NCBI RefSeq assembly: GCF_002865645.1
Contig: NW_020194625.1
Location: 226,180-290,179 of the forward strand
DNA: 64,000 bases
Reading direction: 5' to 3'
From: Hyaloscypha bicolor E
Lineage: Eukaryota; Ascomycota; Leotiomycetes; Helotiales; Hyaloscyphaceae
Part shown: piece by piece, positions 38,067-48,855 of the stretch
Position numbering within the stretch: the stretch's first letter is position 1
How the letters are laid out: each line of letters starts with the position of its first letter
The notes under the pieces: model-generated
Seen by the model: only the letters and a program-made list of their open reading frames with translations
Told to the model about the DNA's origin: nothing
Databases searched by the model: none
Program-made: the position numbers and the translations under genes

Positions 38067-38749
38067 TAAGCTTTATTTAAAATAGGAAACTAGATTTATA
38101 ATATTTAATACCTATTTATATACTATTATATATATCTATTATATTTAGTCTATTTATATAATTCTTTAATAATAATAAGCTATTAAATATATAAGAGCTT
38201 TTTAATAAAAAAGAAGCCTTTTTCTTTATAAATTTATTTAAAAAATCTCTAGAAATATTAATAGAATATTTAATTTAAAAAGAGCTATTAATAGAATAAT
38301 CTAAACTAATAAAAGCCTTAAAAGAAATTAATATTATTCCGAATTATATAATATTCTAGGAAATTAATTTATTATATTTTTTCTAATAATCTTATTACTA
38401 ATATATATATAAGACCTATAAAATTATAGAATAGAACTTAAAAATAGTAATTAAATTACTAATTTATAGATATCTATTATTCTAGAACTCAATTAAAAAA
38501 TAGCTTTTATTTAAAAAAATTTAGTTTTCGGGTTTTCGGGAAATTTTCTAATATATTACTATATATATTTATAAAAATATAAATACCTGATTTCTTTAAG
38601 GATTCTAAAGCTTTTTGCTTTTATTATTCTAGAATCTATTACTTATATTTCTAAGATTCTATTATTTTAATAGTACCTATATTTCTAATAATTCTAAATT
38701 AGTTTATTTAAAATTCTTTATAGAATTAAAAGAAATAAGTTTTAAATAC

Positions 38750-39022
38750 TATTATAAATATAATATTTAAGGCTTAAAAAGTAAGATAAAAGATCTCTTA
38801 TAAAAATAATTCAAAGCTAAAAAAGAGAAAACTAGAATATAAAAAGCTATAAGGAAATATATATATTTTATAATATATTAGTTTTAAAAAAGCTAGCTTT
38901 CTAAATATTTCTAGTATATTTCAAATATATTTCTCTAGTAAAGCAGCCATATTATATGCATTTAGAAGGCATTTAATATCTAATTAGATATCTTAGATAT
39001 TAGATATCTGGAAATTATAATA
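38750..39022 (-). repeat. LTR (element 5' end) of the second gypsy element
   Basis: 273 bp, the partner of 31875-32149. Its first 28 bases differ from the less mutated copy at 44194 at 14 positions, and every one is C-to-T or G-to-A. Confidence 0.85.
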
Positions 39023-39027
39023 AGTAT

Positions 39028-40400
39028 TTCTTTTTCTTATATAAATTTATTATATAATCTCTTTATCTACTACTTTTTCTAAGGCCTTTTAATACTTTAA
39101 TTTATATATATATTATATATAAGTAGCCTTAAAGTACTTTTTCTAATAATATAAATACGGGATATTAGAAATAAATACTTTTTTTCTTTTAAATTTACTT
39201 ATAATTACTATATTTTTACTTTTATAAAATATTCTAGAAGCTTATAATAAAGCTTTATTCTAAATTACAAGTATATAAATAAATATTTATATCTTTTTAT
39301 ATATAATTAATATAACTTATATTTATTTATATAAGCTATTTTAATTAACTAGTAAAATAAAAGTTACTAATTTCTTAAAATAAATTTATAATTCTTATAT
39401 ATTTCCCTAAATTAATTTATAAGATTTATTTCTTTTATATATTAATTATAATTATTAATAAAGTTAGAAATCTAAAGCTTCTTTATTAGTAAATTACTAA
39501 AAACCTTTTATATAATTTGCTTATTTATAAACGTTTTTATAGAATGCTTTCTTTTTTTAATTTATTATTTCTTTATTTTATTTATAGTATAAATATTACT
39601 TAAAGCTAAGATAATACTATTATCTTACTAAGCTAAATAAAGTATATTCTGAACTATTATTATAAACAAGATATTTTATTTTAGTTTTATAACAAACCGA
39701 TTTTTAATTATTAATAATTCCGGTAAAAATGGCTTATATAAGCGAGTAATATTTACTATATTAAATTTATAGACTTATAGCTCTAAAAATAAGGGTATAG
39801 AAATAAAGTAATTATTAAAGTATATAATAAAGTAATAGTATAAAAGGAAAAGTACTAGATTTCATATAAAAGAACCGGTATTTATAAGAATTAAATAGAG
39901 AGTTATTTTTTAAAGCCCCTTTTTTTATAAGCTCTAAATCTAATTATATATATATTTGTAATTCGTAAGTTTATAGATTTTATACTTATATTTAATTAGC
40001 TTTTTAGGTATTTTATATATATATAAGAATCTAAAATAATTAGCGGAATAATAGAATAAAAAAGAGGGAAATATATCTACTAAAGTACTATATTATAAGT
40101 TTATTAATATTTATATTAGAAGAAGGAAAGTAATATTACTAAGAAAAAGCTTATATTACTAAAGCTTATTATTTGAATAGTAATGCCTCTTTTATTTATT
40201 ACTTTTAGAGCAAGAGATATAGTAATATTATTTAATTTACTAAAAGTAGTAAAGGGATATATGGCTTGAAATCGTATATATAGAACCTTTATTAAAGTTT
40301 GTATTCTAGTATATATTGCTTTAAGGCTTAATATAGACTCTTATATATATAATTATACCAAGAAATACATATAGCTCTTTAATAAGCAAATCTGACTATT
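39028..40400. other. AT-rich flank of the transposon block
   Basis: TpA-rich sequence without LTR, coding motif or RNA gene that I can identify. Composition returns to normal abruptly near 40,390-40,430, the right edge of the RIP block. Confidence 0.5.
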
Positions 40401-41500
40401 CTCGTATCCGTTCCTCTGCATTATATAGTCTCTGCAAGCTTGTATATTAATTGGTATTTGTAGTAATTATCTGGAAAATCTCGGGAGTAAAGAACAGGCT
40501 AAAGTAATCGAACGGGTGTGGTTTTCGTACAAAATCGGGAGGTAAAATCGCTCTTGCTGGCTGTTTGGGTTCGGGTTGGAAGGGCTCATAGGAAACGTTT
40601 GTAATTGGTCCAAGTCAAAGGGGTATATCCTTAAGGGATTAGCCCTTTTTTAGCTTTTCTGGTTCTGGGGGTGGGCTGGAAGAATGGTCCATTGCTGGCT
40701 GGCTGGCTATATGAGTGCGTATTGGAGAGGCATTATTGGATGCGATTTCATCTACGCAATATACCTTACTAATAAATTTATATGCAAAGGTATACGGAGT
40801 AATATTATGCTAGGTGAGCCGTGCGGGACCCCCTGGTTTAGTCTGGGCGGGCCCCCTTGCTAGCGTGGACTCTGTCTCGCCAGACGAAGGGCCGGGGGAA
40901 GCTTGGCTAAACCTGGGTTAAACAAGGGCCTCCCATGTCGACCAGATTTGTTCGGATATTACGATGTACAGAGCTGCTTCGGCCAAATTCACTAGTTGGT
41001 ACCCCCCTGAGCAGGCGCCCCCTAATTGGTGGCGCACTTGACTTTTAGTATCGGCAAAACTCAAAACTTATGCTCCTGCCCAGCACCATCTTACTATGGA
41101 CTAGGCCAGCAGAAATGCCGGGATAGTATAATATATTAAGGGATATAAATGTAGCGAGCCTTGGAGACCAGAGTGGTTTTGGCCACACATTACTTGAACC
41201 TTTATTTATTTCCAGTGCTGTTTTTACTCTTTATTAATCAATAATAGATCCTGTTTACTATATCCCTGGCTTCAAATGTGCTATAACAATTACATGCAGT
41301 GATCGATTATGAATTCAGACCTTATATCATTATATTGGCTTTACCATTAATCGAATCCTCCTTTAATTGCGTCAATTTTCGCGTCGGTAGGTCGAACCGC
41401 CTTTTAGTACCAACCTCATACAAAATATTAAAGCAGCATTGGAAATAAATTTTTCGTAAAAAGTGAAACAGCCAGATTGCGACGCTTGATGGCTCATGTA
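40401..41500. other. Intergenic stretch right of the RIP block
   Basis: Normal composition with a GC-rich patch at 40,815-40,900. A TACGGAGTA palindrome lies at 40,793-40,801. No gene or RNA was recognised. Confidence 0.5.
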
Positions 41501-41708
41501 CAGCTATTACCCTAGTAAAATTATACCTTGAAGTAACCTCGTATTAGTGAGACAGATACTGCTTTAATGCTCTGCTAGGCTGGCACAGATCAGTTAATCA
41601 CATTCTATATCAAATTCTAGAGAGCTTTCCAGAATTGAAAAGTCAAACGGCGTGAAACGCATAAAAAACCCTAGACCGAGAATACATCTTTTTTTAGGGT
41701 AATAGCTG
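41501..41708. mobile_element. MITE-like element with 14-bp inverted repeats and TA flanks
   Basis: The left end CAGCTATTACCCTA (41501-41514) is perfectly complementary to the right end (41695-41708). TA flanks both sides (41499-41500 and 41709-41710). Ends starting CAG with a TA duplication fit pogo-type Tc1/mariner elements. The 208-bp unit is non-coding. Confidence 0.65.
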
Positions 41709-42015
41709 TATGTTAGATCCTTTACTTATTGGTTACTCAGCAGCACTAGGGCTTTGGCTTTTGTATTTAACATACGAGAGAATATTCTTCTCTCTTTAGT
41801 TATTTCTTCTTGTTCTTTAATATACCTGATTATCAATTAACTCAATTCCTTCAGCCCGTGACAGCTACATCTAATTAGTCTATCCAAAAAAAAATAAAGA
41901 GTACATAATCGAGATATTTCTGACAGTGTTCGACCGATCAGAATAAAACGGGTAAAAGCTGCGACTTATTGTCGGCGTCATTCCCTCACTCCGGTCTCAT
42001 TTCGCAAGAAGAGCA

Positions 42016-43874
42016 ATGGAGTTGGCCAGGCCCGCGACACCTGGTGGGATCATCGTTACCAGCCACAAGAGTATTCCGACCAACCTTAGGAAGAGAAACT
42101 TTTCTCTTTCTTCTCGGGGCCTGCGGAAGGCTATTGAGCATCTTCCTTCTCTTAACAAGCGACGGCTACGACTCGAAAAATATGTATTCTTGTCTATCTT
42201 TTTCTCGATAAAGTGAGTATGAAAGTCTTCTCGAAATTTACAGCCTTCATTACTTGTGTCTAACCAGGGCTTCGCAGCTTTACCCTCATCTACATGTCAA
42301 TGTACATCTCTAAGTTCTATTGGATACTACTTCCGATATATTTCCTCAGGCCACTGATTGACGTCGTCGAAATTTTGACAATAGTGATCGCTTATCCTAC
42401 CAGAAGAGCAAACGCACGCCAACCTAAAGCCCCAGAAACGTTGGAGAATCTCGTTTATCTGCTTCCATGTTACAATGAAACGTATACAGAGTTGATGAAC
42501 TCGTTGAACTCCCTCGCCGAGCAAAAACATCTCGATACCCACAACAAGGCCATCATCATCGTTTGCGATGGGCGATGCAAGGGCAAGGGCATGACAAAGA
42601 CCACAGCGGAACATCTTACGCAGGACGTCATTGAGCGTCCATCAATCACTCTTGCCCGAGAGGCTTACACGTCATGGGATGGTAGCCAAATGAATGTTGA
42701 GGTTGTTCAAGGCGAATTCAGAGGGCTGCCGGTTTTCTGCATCATCAAAGAAGAGAATCGCGGGAAAAGAGATGGCATTATTCTTGTTCGATCATTCCTG
42801 CACAAGTTCAACCTACGCAATACGAAACCATCCGCCGGCATCCTCGCACCTTGGTTCCTCGCTCAAGTTTCTGATTTCCTCATTAAAGTCTCGATGCTGT
42901 CTGTGGAATACGTCGTTGGCATGGATGCGGATACCCGATTTGACGCAGAGTGCGTCCTTAACCTCATACAAACGGCGAGAGAAGGCGAACAGGTGGTTGG
43001 AGTAAGTGGCTACGTTCTCGCAGACTTTACAACGTCCAAGCCATACTCCATTCCGTATCTTTATCAAAACGCAGAGTACGCTATCGGACAGCATCGCCGG
43101 CGCCTTCGGCAAGACCTCACTAGCAGAAAGGTCACCTGCCTTCCAGGATGTTGTCAGCTTCTTCGAGTAATTGAGAGTACTTGCGGAGATGAAATACTAG
43201 GGCAGTTTGGGTACTATCCAAAGGAAAAGGATGGCCTCTTCCGAACGATTCAATCAATGATGAGCGAGGATAGAGACCATGTCTGTCTAGTTCTTCGCGA
43301 AAACGCCGACGTCGAAATTCGTCAATGTCTCACTGCGCGGGCCTTCACCTCCGTCCCACAATCATTTCCAGTATTCCTTAGCCAGCGTCGGCGGTGGACG
43401 CTGGGGCCAATAACAAGCGACGTTCTTCTCGCAGCCAGGAAAACGACTGGATGGGTTGAAAGGTTAGCGGCAACAGCCTCAACATTAGACAGTGGCGTTA
43501 CATTGTCCATGCTTCTTTCTCGGTGGTTCCGTATGTACCCCAATACTGTAAACCCTTTTTGATGCTAATTCGGAGAACTAGGAGAGGATTTTGATCCCCA
43601 AACGGGCATGATTTTCTTCGCCCTTGATACATTCCGTAACATATGGAACCTTTCAATTGTTTTCATGTCTCCGAGGTCATTGAAAGAAGCTATTCAATAT
43701 TTAATCGGCGTCGTTATATGTAACGCTTTAGGTCCTTATGTGTGCATGACAGTAGTGCTCTACTCTTTGTATCACTTGGATGATTTCCGGTGGGGAAAAA
43801 CCCGAATTGTTATTGAGGACGACAGCAATCGCAAGCCGCATTCATATTGTATAACAAATTCTCAGGTAGCGTAG
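42016..43874 (+). CDS. Divergent chitin-synthase-like family 2 glycosyltransferase
   Basis: Three exons (42016-42212, 42278-43530, 43582-43874; introns 65 and 51 bp) give 580 residues. A basic N-terminus is followed by a long hydrophobic stretch (about 59-107, probably two membrane segments), a LLPCYNE start to the GT-A fold, DAD (282-284) and the ED of SEDRDH (396-397). The chitin-synthase signature QRRRW is at 435-439. The protein ends with two more hydrophobic stretches in exon 3. CTSRKVTCLPGC-type wording and QRRRW tie it to the chitin synthase clan. At 580 residues it is much shorter than canonical classes I-VII (about 900-1900), and no myosin, cytochrome b5 or regulatory N-domain is present. 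Product (chitin or another beta-linked glycan) is unknown. The first intron uses the second of two AG sites because only that one keeps frame. Confidence 0.82.
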
Positions 43875-44193
43875 CCAAGTATACTTTGATTAAACGAGGT
43901 TGAGTAGAAATGAAGATCAACGCCTGCCACAACTTACCAAGATTCAGAAAACTCTTGAAGAAGATGCGGTAGCCACCTAAATAGGGTGGCCGCCGCAGAT
44001 AACTCTCCGCGGAAGAAGCCACCTTCTCACATTGTCACTTCCAACACGGCCTGACTTACCGTTTGATGAGTGGCGGCACAGCTGAAACTATTGCAACCAT
44101 CCTCAGGGATATCTTCCCTTTTGAGTGGATTATTTGTCATCCTCAGCGGGGAGGCGAGCTGATCGCCAGCATAATCCTCTGCCTCAATTTGCC
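43875..44193. other. Intergenic spacer with a GC hairpin
   Basis: No gene is seen. An imperfect hairpin (GCGG..GCCACC/GGGTGGC..GCCGC) lies at about 43,963-43,996, roughly 90 bp past the GT2 stop. It may be part of the 3' UTR. Confidence 0.4.
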
Positions 44194-44585
44194 TGTCACG
44201 GGTACGGCATTCAGGGCTTGGAAAGCAAGGTAGAAGGTCTCTTATAAAGACGATTCAAAGCTAAAGAAGGGAAAGCTAGAGTACAAGAGGTTGTAAGGAT
44301 ATAAGTGCACCCTATAATACGCAAGTTTATATAGGGCTTAGCGTTCTAAATTCCTCAGGTGTATTTTATATAAATTCTCTTAATAATGCAATTATATTAT
44401 ATATATCTATTAAGTAATTACCCGAAGATAATAAAATATAAAAATAATAAGTAACGGGAAATAAAGGTAATAAGTAATACTAGTTTAATTAGATAATTAG
44501 ATTAAGAATAGAATTATAATATTACTTCTTTTTTTTAAAATAAGCTTATTTCTAAATTTAGAAAAAGCTTTTATTTCCTTTCTTT
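44194..44585 (-). mobile_element. Truncated copy of the second gypsy family: LTR plus adjoining interior
   Basis: The LTR (44194-44521) starts TGTCACGGGTACGGC and is the least mutated copy of the family at its left end. It is followed by about 60 bp of interior matching the sequence right of 32149, including the polypurine tract (TTACTTCTTTTTTTT). The rest of the element is missing. The left ~140 bp keep GC bases while the right part is AT-rich. The LTR is about 50 bp longer than its relatives because of an extra AT-rich stretch near 44,420-44,480. Confidence 0.75.
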
Positions 44586-44738
44586 TTCTAATAACTCCAC
44601 ATACTCGCCACCTCTTTAGCCCCAGGAGCTTTCTCTATCCTGACGACTGTCCAATATCTCAACTTGGCACAAGCCATCGCCCACAGGAAATTCCAAATTC
44701 CGACGTTCCAGCTCAGAATCTCGTCAACTCTTCCAATT

Positions 44739-46748
44739 TCAACGCAACTCGAACTCCTCCAGCTTCAGCTCCCCCCTTTCCAGCATCTTGATCGCCTCAC
44801 CGTACATGTATCCGTCGACGTATGCTTCGCCTAGGTTGATGTAGTGATCTTCGAATTTTCGTAGGATCACTGAGTGACAGCATCCGAGTGGGATGCATAT
44901 GAGATCACCCTCAATGACCTCTTCCAAAGCAAGTCCCATAGCCTTTGAGGAGCTAATGAAGAAACGACGATCCCAGACCCGACGCAAGATAACAGTCCAC
45001 CAAGACCGCATGAATACCCTAGCTTCCGCCTCTACAAAGCTCTCTTGCATTACCGGGTAGTCTTTCTTTTCCAATACTAAGAACGATTTCCAGTAGCTAA
45101 GGAGAATTGACATCTTAGCTTCGATTAGCTTCGAGTCCGAGAAAACTAAACCAAGATATCCCAATATACCGAGGAGAAATTCGGACTTAGTTCTCATTCC
45201 AAGGTGCTCTTTCTTAGCCCCGTCAAAAACCAAAACTCGAACAAAGGCTTCAAGTCCTGCACTTGATGTTTTGACCACTCTGGTAACAAGCTCCCATAGG
45301 TTTATAAGTGCTAGGGCGCCATTCCATTTGTCAAAGTTATTTTTCATCCCGCTCTTTAGGCCAAGAAGTTCAATAGAGCCAATATTAACTCCTTTAAATG
45401 CTATCCTATCCGCACTAAAATGGACGACTGCCCTTGTTTGACCCGCAGAAGAAAAGCGAAACTGTGGCTGGCTTATATTATATAGGAAGATGTGACTCCC
45501 AATCCGGCTCCCAATCCGGGCAGCATTTGACCAATCTGGGACCCACGACGGCAACTCGTGCACGTTTGTGCCAGGAAGAACTCGAGTAATAATGTTTAGC
45601 TTCTTCGAGGTCTCGATTTCCAGTTTGGCGAAATTTGTGAACACATCTCTTGTTGATAGTTTATAGTCTACCTCGACTTTATATTTACTTGTCTGATTTG
45701 CTAGTGCTGCTAGCCCGTAGATCATATCTCTCGGATCCGAAGATTCTCTATTATAGTGATGCAGTAAACAAGTATAGAAGTTTGGTTTAGCGGATACTAG
45801 ATCCTGCTTCCAGTAATAGATAGATTGTATCCCGTTGTGAAGAAGCTGAGATCTGTCGTTCGAGTTCCTTTGTAAAACATCCAGCAATATATCTTTGGGA
45901 AACCCTTCGAGTTTTGACATTTGCTGAAAGAGTTGCTGAATAGCATATAAAGACTCTGCTTCGATGGAACTTTCGCCACAATAGAAGACGATTCTCCTCG
46001 CAACGGTGAGCTCCTGCACAATCCAGATTCTCCACCAATAATCGCGTCTGAATAAATCCGCAAGACTCTCCAGCTTCTGTTTCATGTCTGGCTTTGAGAA
46101 CCGTTCCGTAATCCATTCTGTTGATTCGCGGTGATTATAGAGCTCATATATTAGCTGGATTGCCAGATCACTCTCCTCGTTGGTTAAACCAAGCCAGACG
46201 ACTACCTCAGTGGCCTGCTCGTAAACCATCTTCATGTTGGCAACCTGGTGGTTCCTCTCTATATCACTGGTCTGGTTAATACAGATGGCGTCGATCCATA
46301 TCACTAGCTCAACGTTGTCGGATTGGAAACGCCTTAAAGCATTCGAAAGGTTCTCCCTCACTACGAATTGATAACCATTGAGGTATATGGTGTGATTTGG
46401 GTCGGACTCACTCCCCCATGTGTAGGAGAGTGCTTTGTAAGAAGGACGATCGTCTAGATTGGCGTGAAATAGCTCAAAAGTGGCTCCTCTCACTTCCTCT
46501 CCGCGACGCTTTCTCGAGTTTGGCTGTGGTGGGGGAAGAATGCGAAGGAGGCGTATCTGATTCTCATTCTGATCGAGGTCCTCGTAAGTAAAGGCAGGAA
46601 CTTCAACTTCGGCCGACGTCTGATTCCCCCTATGAGTGGCTGTCTGTTGCAGATCTTTCTCTTGAGAAGGTGGCGTGTCTACACTTCCCGCGTTGTCGGT
46701 CCTCAGGTTTCGTTTCGAGCCTCGCACAAGTTTCGGTTTTCTGTCCAT
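44739..46748 (-). CDS. Heterokaryon incompatibility (HET) domain protein
   Basis: A single-exon gene of 669 residues. After a basic N-terminus, RLLRILPP (about 66-73) precedes the HET domain with YKALSYTWGS (104-113) and WIDAICINQ (151-159), then NMKMVYEQATEVVVWLG (171-187) and a WWRIWIVQE-type motif. These are the three classical HET blocks. The C-terminal region ends with the GDLICIPLGCCHSVILRK segment common in this family. HET proteins trigger cell death or growth arrest when incompatible partners are sensed; the cognate partner is unknown. The gene lies just right of the truncated gypsy copy. No domain besides HET is visible. It is not a close paralogue of the two HET-like genes further right, which use a different form of the first block. 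Confidence 0.93.
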   Translation of the reverse strand: MDRKPKLVRGSKRNLRTDNAGSVDTPPSQEKDLQQTATHRGNQTSAEVEVPAFTYEDLDQNENQIRLLRILPPPQPNSRKRRGEEVRGATFELFHANLDDRPSYKALSYTWGSESDPNHTIYLNGYQFVVRENLSNALRRFQSDNVELVIWIDAICINQTSDIERNHQVANMKMVYEQATEVVVWLGLTNEESDLAIQLIYELYNHRESTEWITERFSKPDMKQKLESLADLFRRDYWWRIWIVQELTVARRIVFYCGESSIEAESLYAIQQLFQQMSKLEGFPKDILLDVLQRNSNDRSQLLHNGIQSIYYWKQDLVSAKPNFYTCLLHHYNRESSDPRDMIYGLAALANQTSKYKVEVDYKLSTRDVFTNFAKLEIETSKKLNIITRVLPGTNVHELPSWVPDWSNAARIGSRIGSHIFLYNISQPQFRFSSAGQTRAVVHFSADRIAFKGVNIGSIELLGLKSGMKNNFDKWNGALALINLWELVTRVVKTSSAGLEAFVRVLVFDGAKKEHLGMRTKSEFLLGILGYLGLVFSDSKLIEAKMSILLSYWKSFLVLEKKDYPVMQESFVEAEARVFMRSWWTVILRRVWDRRFFISSSKAMGLALEEVIEGDLICIPLGCCHSVILRKFEDHYINLGEAYVDGYMYGEAIKMLERGELKLEEFELR

Positions 46749-46958
46749 AGTGAGATATCGAATTCAAAATACGTGAAATTTAGAATTCAACGGAAAGGCT
46801 GTGAGTCTGAAGATGTCAGACTAGAATCCCGAATTTAAGAAGATGCGTTGGCATCTGTCTTACACCTTCCCAGCCGGCATGCATAGAGCCTTACTCCGCC
46901 TCCGCCACCAACAACCCGACCCCCAGCATCTTGAACCAAAACCGTCCTATCATGCAGC

Positions 46959-47646
46959 TCACCCAAGCCGCCGGACTGCAAACTCCAACAACCTCATCGT
47001 AAGAAGCCACCGAATCAGGCGAATCTCCAACTCCTCAAATCCCCTGAGCGAAGCCTGTCCCTCATCCCACCTCGTCCCTGTCTCCCTCCCACCTCCTGCC
47101 ACGTTCTCTTCCAGCTCTCCTCATCATGCAGCCAAACCTTATGTTCCTCCACAACCTCTGCCTTCACACACCCGGCATGAAAGCCCACGACCATAGGTCA
47201 CGGTTTAGTCAGCGCGATAATGGAGCGCAAGGCTACGAGTTGAGTCGCCAAGTCCCATTAGTGCAGGATTTTGGAAGCCCAGACTATGTCTACTGAGGAG
47301 TTTAGGGCTGTGAATGAGGGAGATGGGTGCAAGATGTCAGTTTCGATGAATTTTGCGCGGAAGCGTTCGCGGCCATTGAACACTGTGTAGCCTACGTCCC
47401 AATGGGAGGCTATATCGACTGCGTAGAGGTCTTCTGAGGGTACTCCTTCAAATACCCGACTTAAATGAGCAAAAGCAAAAGAACACTCTCCAACCTCCTT
47501 AAGTCATGCCCAATAAAACACTCAATCTCAGCAGTCTCTTCCCCCTTCGTCAACCTCTTCACCATCTCCCCATAAACGGGACTCCTACAATCAACAGGCT
47601 CAGAAACTGTCCCTGCTCCGTACAACGATAAGCACGCATAGTCCAT
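46959..47646 (-). pseudogene. Broken SAM-dependent methyltransferase gene
   Basis: Minus-strand reading gives a start-like segment from 47646 with VYGEMVKRL and IECFIGHDLRRL, the usual SAM-binding start of a fungal small-molecule methyltransferase. After a frame change near 47,460 comes EGVPSEDLYAVDIASHWDVG, then an FIETDILHP block and DIVWASKILH. A stop (TAA where CAA is expected before WD) and another before MVVGFHAG interrupt it. The frame shifts again before a C-terminal MRLLEFAVRRLG ending in TGA at 46959. The order matches methyltransferases often found in secondary-metabolite or accessory loci. It is clearly non-functional. The opposite-strand open frame at 46843-47196 is its shadow. 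Confidence 0.72.
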
Positions 47647-47649
47647 GTT

Positions 47650-48225
47650 TTATCTCTCTTATTCTCTCATTACCACGGCCCTCTAGGCTCAGTTTCATGA
47701 TAAACGGACTGAGGATAAATACAACTTCATAAACATGCTGCAATTCCTCATCAGGTATTGTCGATCAATTTTCTCTCTTTTCTGTTTCCCATGCAGTTAG
47801 TAAGCTTGCCGCTCTTGCTCAGGCGCTAATCACCCTCGGCTCACCCTCGGCTCAGTCAACTCACCTGAGCTGCATGAGCAACCTGAGCAACTCACCCGAG
47901 CAACTTGAGTAGCCTGAGCACCCTGAGCACCCTGAGCAACTCACCTAAGCGCCCTGAGCATCCTGAGCAAAATCTATCACATCGTCACGTGTTTTGAGTT
48001 CTCGCTTTTCAGCCAATCACACTTAGTCTAACGTCCGTTCTCTCATATCAGTTTTGACAAGTTTTAACAACGATGCTAAAGGAGCCCAAACGAGTTCTTA
48101 AGGAACCCAAAGTGGACACTTTCCAAAAACATACTTAGCGCTTTATAATCTAGTAGATAACGTGCTACCTCAATGTTTTCTTTTACTATTGCAATATGCA
48201 ATAGTGCTTATCGCGTATCGTTTTA
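47650..48225. repeat. Intergenic stretch with degenerate TGAGC/GCTCA repeats
   Basis: From 47,840 to 47,975 the sequence repeats CCTGAGCA/CTCACC motifs more than ten times with variable spacing. The same wording (CTCACCCTCGGCTCAG) appears near 61,258-61,290. The rest holds no gene. Confidence 0.6.
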
Positions 48226-48855
48226 GGCATTTACATTAGCTCCTCGTTCCATAAGTATCTTGACCACCTCGAGCACATGTGTGCTAGGATTGGTAAGAGC
48301 TAGGTGTAGTGGCATGAAATTTGTCTTTGTTTGTTGATCGACTTTTGCACCATCTTGGAGAAGAGTGGCCGCAGCTCTGGGCGAGCCGTCCACGCTGCAC
48401 AATGTAATACCGTCTGGGGGCTACTACATCGAGAAGCAAATCTCATGAGAACTCCAGCTTGATCTACCTCTACCAACAGATCGATGGGAACTCCCTGAGT
48501 CTACAAGTTGAAATCTCGTCCAGCTGATTCGACCCATCCTCTGGTATCGCGTTTGCAAATCTTCTCGCTGCTTTATTGTTTCCAACAAGTTGCCCAGAAT
48601 CGCAAAAAATTCCTGCCTTCTAGTGCCCTCATTAGGGTTTAGCGAGGAATTTTCCTGCTGAGCCTGGTCGGCGAGGTCTGCGATCACTCGCCGGGCGCAT
48701 TCTTTGAATGATCGGTAGAGCGAGATCGTGAGTCTCGACAACGTCACGAAATCGCCCACACTGAATCCAAATGACAACTTGTTTTCTTTAAGTATCAAAT
48801 ATGATAAATCTTGCGAAAATCCGTCGTGAGATGAAAGAAATGAGAAGCACTTCAT
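48226..48855 (-). pseudogene. Relic of an ankyrin-repeat protein with a fungal N-terminal domain
   Basis: The start-side segment (from 48855) contains LSFGFSVGDFVTLSRLTISLYRSF. That resembles the GFSVGDF N-terminal domain found at the head of many fungal STAND and ankyrin proteins. After about 143 codons the frame breaks. Downstream, other frames read VLHCAAWT and then LLQDGAKVDQQT, MPLHLALTN and VKILMERGANVNA, a typical ankyrin repeat. The fragment is far shorter than such proteins and has at least two frame changes, so I call it a relic. An effector domain, if there was one, is not visible. Confidence 0.65.

Larger units (their letters stand above)
31875..39022 (-). mobile_element. Ty3/gypsy LTR retrotransposon, RIP-degraded
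   Basis: LTRs at 31875-32149 (275 bp) and 38750-39022 (273 bp) start TATTATA and end TATAATA. A perfect 5-bp duplication AGTAT flanks them (31870-31874 and 39023-39027). The pyrimidine-rich stretch just right of the left LTR (TTACTTTTTTCTTT) is the polypurine tract of a minus-strand element. The minus strand near 34,950-35,250 carries a gypsy reverse transcriptase relic. At 7.1 kb the length is typical. No ORF survives. Confidence 0.88.

Noticed and set aside
6911..40801. TACGGAGTA palindromes as a regulatory motif (6911, 7968, 40793)
   Set aside because: Too few and too short here to separate from chance or decayed transposon ends.
41969..42211. Alternative first exon for the GT2 gene
   Set aside because: This frame stops at 42209-42211 before the donor and does not join exon 2. 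The frame from 42016 does.
43963..43996. GC hairpin after the GT2 gene as a transcription terminator
   Set aside because: Hairpin terminators are bacterial. In a fungus this is at most an RNA structure in the 3' UTR.
46843..47196. 117-codon plus-strand frame
   Set aside because: It is the opposite-strand shadow of the methyltransferase relic, which explains the sequence better.
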